Of a DNA stretch of 64,000 nucleotides, positions 63,722 to 64,000 are shown piece by piece (position 1 is the first letter of the stretch; the number at the start of each line of letters is the position of its first letter). Origin of the DNA: Liopterus haemorrhoidalis (taxonomy: Eukaryota; Arthropoda; Insecta; Coleoptera; Dytiscidae); the NCBI GenBank assembly GCA_963971575.1, contig OZ020619.1, positions 24,310,813 through 24,374,812 of the forward strand, read 5' to 3'. The notes under the pieces were generated by a model. It was not told the DNA's origin, searched no databases, and saw only the letters and a list, made by a program, of their open reading frames with translations. The position numbers and the translations under genes are program-made.

Positions 63722-64000
63722 AACATTTCTTTTTGGCTGATGGTTGTCTTTTTTAAATATCTCGAAATGGTTTTGACAATTTTTTAAAATTTCACCCGTA
63801 AAGGGTTGAAAAGGAGTGAATTATGATTTCAAGGATTCTGTGATTTCTCTTAGGACCAGTAAAATATCGATTTGGTTTTTTCTTATAAAGATTACCGATA
63901 CAAAGGCCGAAAACCCTATTTCAGGATTTTGTCCTAATCAACCCCTAAATAGGTGAATCTACATTCGGACATAATTATACATCCCGTCGTATTTCCTGTA
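63722..64000 (+). repeat. Dispersed ~290-bp repeat, right part, reaching the window edge
   Basis: ACATTTCTTTTTGGCTGATG continues the unit broken at 57914. It is followed by ATATCTCGAAATGGTTTTGA and a next unit that closely matches 57650-57900 (for example TTACCGATACAAAGGCCGAA). The array continues beyond the window. Confidence 0.85.

Overview
The window is a repeat-dominated stretch of an insect nuclear genome. It is AT-rich, with spliceosomal introns, TTAGG-type repeats, an insect gustatory receptor exon and many arthropod transposon families. A beetle or hemipteran-like insect is plausible, but the order cannot be fixed from the sequence. Only two host genes are supported, each by a first coding exon. 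One is a secreted NRF-6-like (nose resistant to fluoxetine) protein on the minus strand at 5.24-5.43 kb. The other is a gustatory receptor on the plus strand at 35.80-36.71 kb. Their other exons are not visible here.

Layout. 0-11 kb: an hAT element with an exact 8-bp target-site duplication (TSD) (0.98-3.15 kb), a long tRNA-headed SINE (two copies), non-LTR fragments, two hAT MITEs with perfect TSDs, and a 1.06-kb element that splits a reverse-transcriptase relic. 11.26-14.02 kb: a satellite of about twenty 139-bp units with a 12-unit higher-order repeat. 14.8-20.5 kb: a cluster of TA-flanked IS630/Tc1-mariner-like elements, with one 2.76-kb element carrying a spliced, nearly intact transposase and deletion derivatives beside it. 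20.5-28.7 kb: an hAT relic, a TIR element with a THAP-like relic, a Jockey-like retrotransposon, a SINE, and a pogo-like MITE. 29.1-35.3 kb: a 6.2-kb unit bounded by ~100-bp inverted repeats that carries a GC-rich R1/TRAS-like retrotransposon with two overlapping long ORFs, 3'-truncated and bracketed by TTAGG repeats. 35.8-41 kb: the receptor exon, a DUF4817-type mariner relic, nested hAT MITEs, and a piggyBac element (TTAA TSD) that contains a 254-bp hairpin element with a hammerhead-ribozyme-like core. 41-57 kb: mostly decayed sequence with MITEs, a THAP relic, three minisatellites and fragments of four non-LTR elements. 57.4-64 kb: a dispersed ~290-bp repeat interrupted by an almost complete CR1-like retrotransposon whose ORF1 combines SAP and SGNH-hydrolase-like domains; that retrotransposon is in turn interrupted by a Harbinger-type MITE.

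How the parts work together. The window records layered transposition: retroelements in repeats, DNA elements in retroelements, MITEs beside host promoters. Several insertions can be dated relative to one another because the TSD and the reading frame close exactly when the insert is mentally removed. No bacterial-style operon, CRISPR array, rRNA or convincing functional tRNA was seen. All assignments come from reading motifs by eye; no database search was possible.
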